50,834 nucleotides of DNA from Paludibacteraceae bacterium (GTDB lineage Bacteria; Bacteroidota; Bacteroidia; Bacteroidales; Paludibacteraceae): positions 1-50,834 of the forward strand of contig JAFSJN010000012.1 in the NCBI GenBank assembly GCA_017439235.1, read 5' to 3'. The notes beneath the pieces are model-generated. The model worked only from the letters and a program-made list of their open reading frames with translations. It was not told where the DNA came from and did no database searches. The translations under genes and the position numbers were made by a program. Below are positions 49,349-50,834 of this stretch, piece by piece. Position 1 is the stretch's first letter, and each line of letters starts with the position of its first letter.

Positions 49349-50533
49349 ATGTTAGAGAGCTTTTACAAAACACACGATTACCTGGTGGAGCATGTGCAAA
49401 TGCCTGTTCGCCGCCGATTAATGGATGAAATCAACTGGCACGACCGCCTTATTGCTATTAAGGGTTCGCGTGGAGTAGGGAAGACCGACTTCCTCTTGTC
49501 GTACGCCAAGTTATTAACCGACCGCGATCCCGAAAGGAGGCGCGAGATACTCTACATCAACTTTAACAACTTCTATTTTACCGAGCATTCCCTCTACGAG
49601 TTTGCCGGTGAGTTTGTTAAGCAAGGCGGTAAGACGCTGCTCATTGATCATACGTTTAAGTACCCCAACTGGTCTAAAGAACTGCGCGATTGCTATTTCC
49701 ACTATACCGGTCTGCGTATTATCTTCTCTGCATCGCCTGTCATGCGCCTTATCGAGGGTAACTCGGATATTGGACATATCGTTAAGATGTACAATATGCG
49801 CGGCTATTCATTCCGTGAATATCTCAACCTGCAAACCGGTACTAACCTGCCCGTATATACGCTCGACGAAATTCTGCACCATCATGTGGATATAGCACAT
49901 TCTATCTGCTCGCAGGTTAAACCGATGTGGTTCTTCCGCGACTATCTGGAGCATGGCTATTATCCATTCGGCGTGGAGAATGCTGATTTTATGGCATCTT
50001 TGCTCAAGACTATGAATATGATGCTGGAGGTGGATGTGCTGCTCATCAAGCAAATCGAAGTTGCTTACCTCCATCGCATTCGTCAATTGCTCTATATGTT
50101 GCTCTCTGAGGCTCCCTGCGGACTCAATATCAGTAAGCTCTCTGAGTCTACAGACACCTCGCGTGCTACAGTTATCAACTATATCAAATGTCTCAAAGAT
50201 GCGCGCCTCATCAATATGCTGTATGCCGAGGGCAAGGAGTTCCCGATGAAGCCTGCACGCATATACATGCAGAATCCTAACCTCTGCTTCGCTCTGCCGA
50301 CACGTCAGGTGGACGACCAGGATGTAGCAGAGACATTCTTCTACAATGCTATTCATGGCTTGCACAAAGTCAATGCTGTGGAGAATGCTACCTTCCTTAT
50401 CGACCAAAAGATGCGCTTCGATGTCTTGGCTACCAAACCTAAGGTGCCCGGCTTCCGCTTTGCTGCTATCGGCGATATGGAGATAGGTGTGAATAAACAA
50501 GTGCCCCTATGGCTCTTTGGCTTCTTATATTAG
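49349..50533 (+). CDS. AAA family ATPase with altered Walker B
   Basis: A 394-aa relative of the ATPase at 865-2076, with the same layout and the same end (P-L-W-L-F-G-F-L-Y). Walker A is intact (G-S-R-G-V-G-K-T, residues 39-46), but Walker B reads L-L-I-D-H (Asp100-His101) where the left paralogue has Asp-Glu. Sensor 1 is S-A-S-P instead of T-G-S-S, and the C-terminal nuclease-like motif reads F-L-I-D-Q-K...F-D-V, without E-V-G-G. It may bind ATP but hydrolyse it poorly. A winged-helix part (T-S-R-A-T-V-I-N-Y-I) is well kept. Start at ATG 49349; the frame opens 9 nt earlier with TTG. Monocistronic. Confidence 0.85.
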   Translation: MLESFYKTHDYLVEHVQMPVRRRLMDEINWHDRLIAIKGSRGVGKTDFLLSYAKLLTDRDPERRREILYINFNNFYFTEHSLYEFAGEFVKQGGKTLLIDHTFKYPNWSKELRDCYFHYTGLRIIFSASPVMRLIEGNSDIGHIVKMYNMRGYSFREYLNLQTGTNLPVYTLDEILHHHVDIAHSICSQVKPMWFFRDYLEHGYYPFGVENADFMASLLKTMNMMLEVDVLLIKQIEVAYLHRIRQLLYMLLSEAPCGLNISKLSESTDTSRATVINYIKCLKDARLINMLYAEGKEFPMKPARIYMQNPNLCFALPTRQVDDQDVAETFFYNAIHGLHKVNAVENATFLIDQKMRFDVLATKPKVPGFRFAAIGDMEIGVNKQVPLWLFGFLY

Positions 50534-50667
50534 AGTTAGAGATATGTCGAAGGTATCACGAGACAATCACGTATCATACTACACCCTATAATATATTATA
50601 TATATTATCCCGTGATTTTGAAAAACAACATCAAACTACGTCAAACAATATCAAATAAAAATATTAA

Positions 50668-50834
<167 letters not shown>

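Overview
The window comes from a member of the Bacteroidetes, most likely an uncultured Bacteroidales. Three things support this. Many genes start behind the Bacteroidetes promoter form, TTTG, then 20 nt, then TAnnTTTG. Type IX secretion genes (porU, porV) and a Bacteroidetes-type LptD are present. Ribosome-binding sites are weak and leaders are AT-rich. No rRNA, tRNA or CRISPR array was seen.

Left accessory region (about 1-11400, almost all on the minus strand). From promoter to end, an apparent operon runs from 10621 down to 2285: a GIY-YIG nuclease fused to an EVE-like domain; a complete type III restriction-modification pair (mod, res); two tiny ORFs sharing a G-R-H-[IV]-G-P-x-G motif; a three-helix membrane protein; a CoiA-like nuclease; and a regulator-like protein joining an excisionase-type HTH, a sigma-region-4-like HTH and an RNA polymerase alpha-CTD-like domain. 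This last gene is flanked by two paralogous 47-residue Cys/His-rich proteins. Left of it lies a separate AAA ATPase, preceded by three palindromes with an exact 32-bp period. This block is the best candidate for an undescribed system: a type III R-M core with extra nucleases, micropeptides and its own regulatory module.

Central core (11500-25400). A DUF349 protein overlaps ftsE on the plus strand. These converge with a tightly packed ten-gene minus-strand run: lptD, slyD, der, a FAH-like protein, porU, porV, ispF, a small secreted protein, aroK and sufE. The run combines outer-membrane biogenesis (LPS insertion, type IX secretion) with ribosome assembly, isoprenoid, shikimate and Fe-S functions.

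Right core (25400-50834, mostly plus strand). pheS; a GH30 lipoprotein glycosidase overlapping a phosphopantetheinyl transferase; on the minus strand an aldo/keto reductase and a DUF1460 amidase; a nitroreductase; a small membrane protein; a repeat-rich gap; a DUF4384 protein with pdxA; then the overlapping run alaS-gtrA-guaD-lplA-metK-lspA-DUF4296. A ribosomal cluster (rplM-rpsI, rpsB-tsf) follows with structured leaders. Next come a DUF5009-type acyltransferase, a ClpB lacking its N-domain, divIC, ruvC, a 54-residue 2[4Fe-4S] ferredoxin, a second AAA ATPase related to the one at the left end but with an altered Walker B, and the start of a pyruvate:ferredoxin oxidoreductase gene cut by the window edge.
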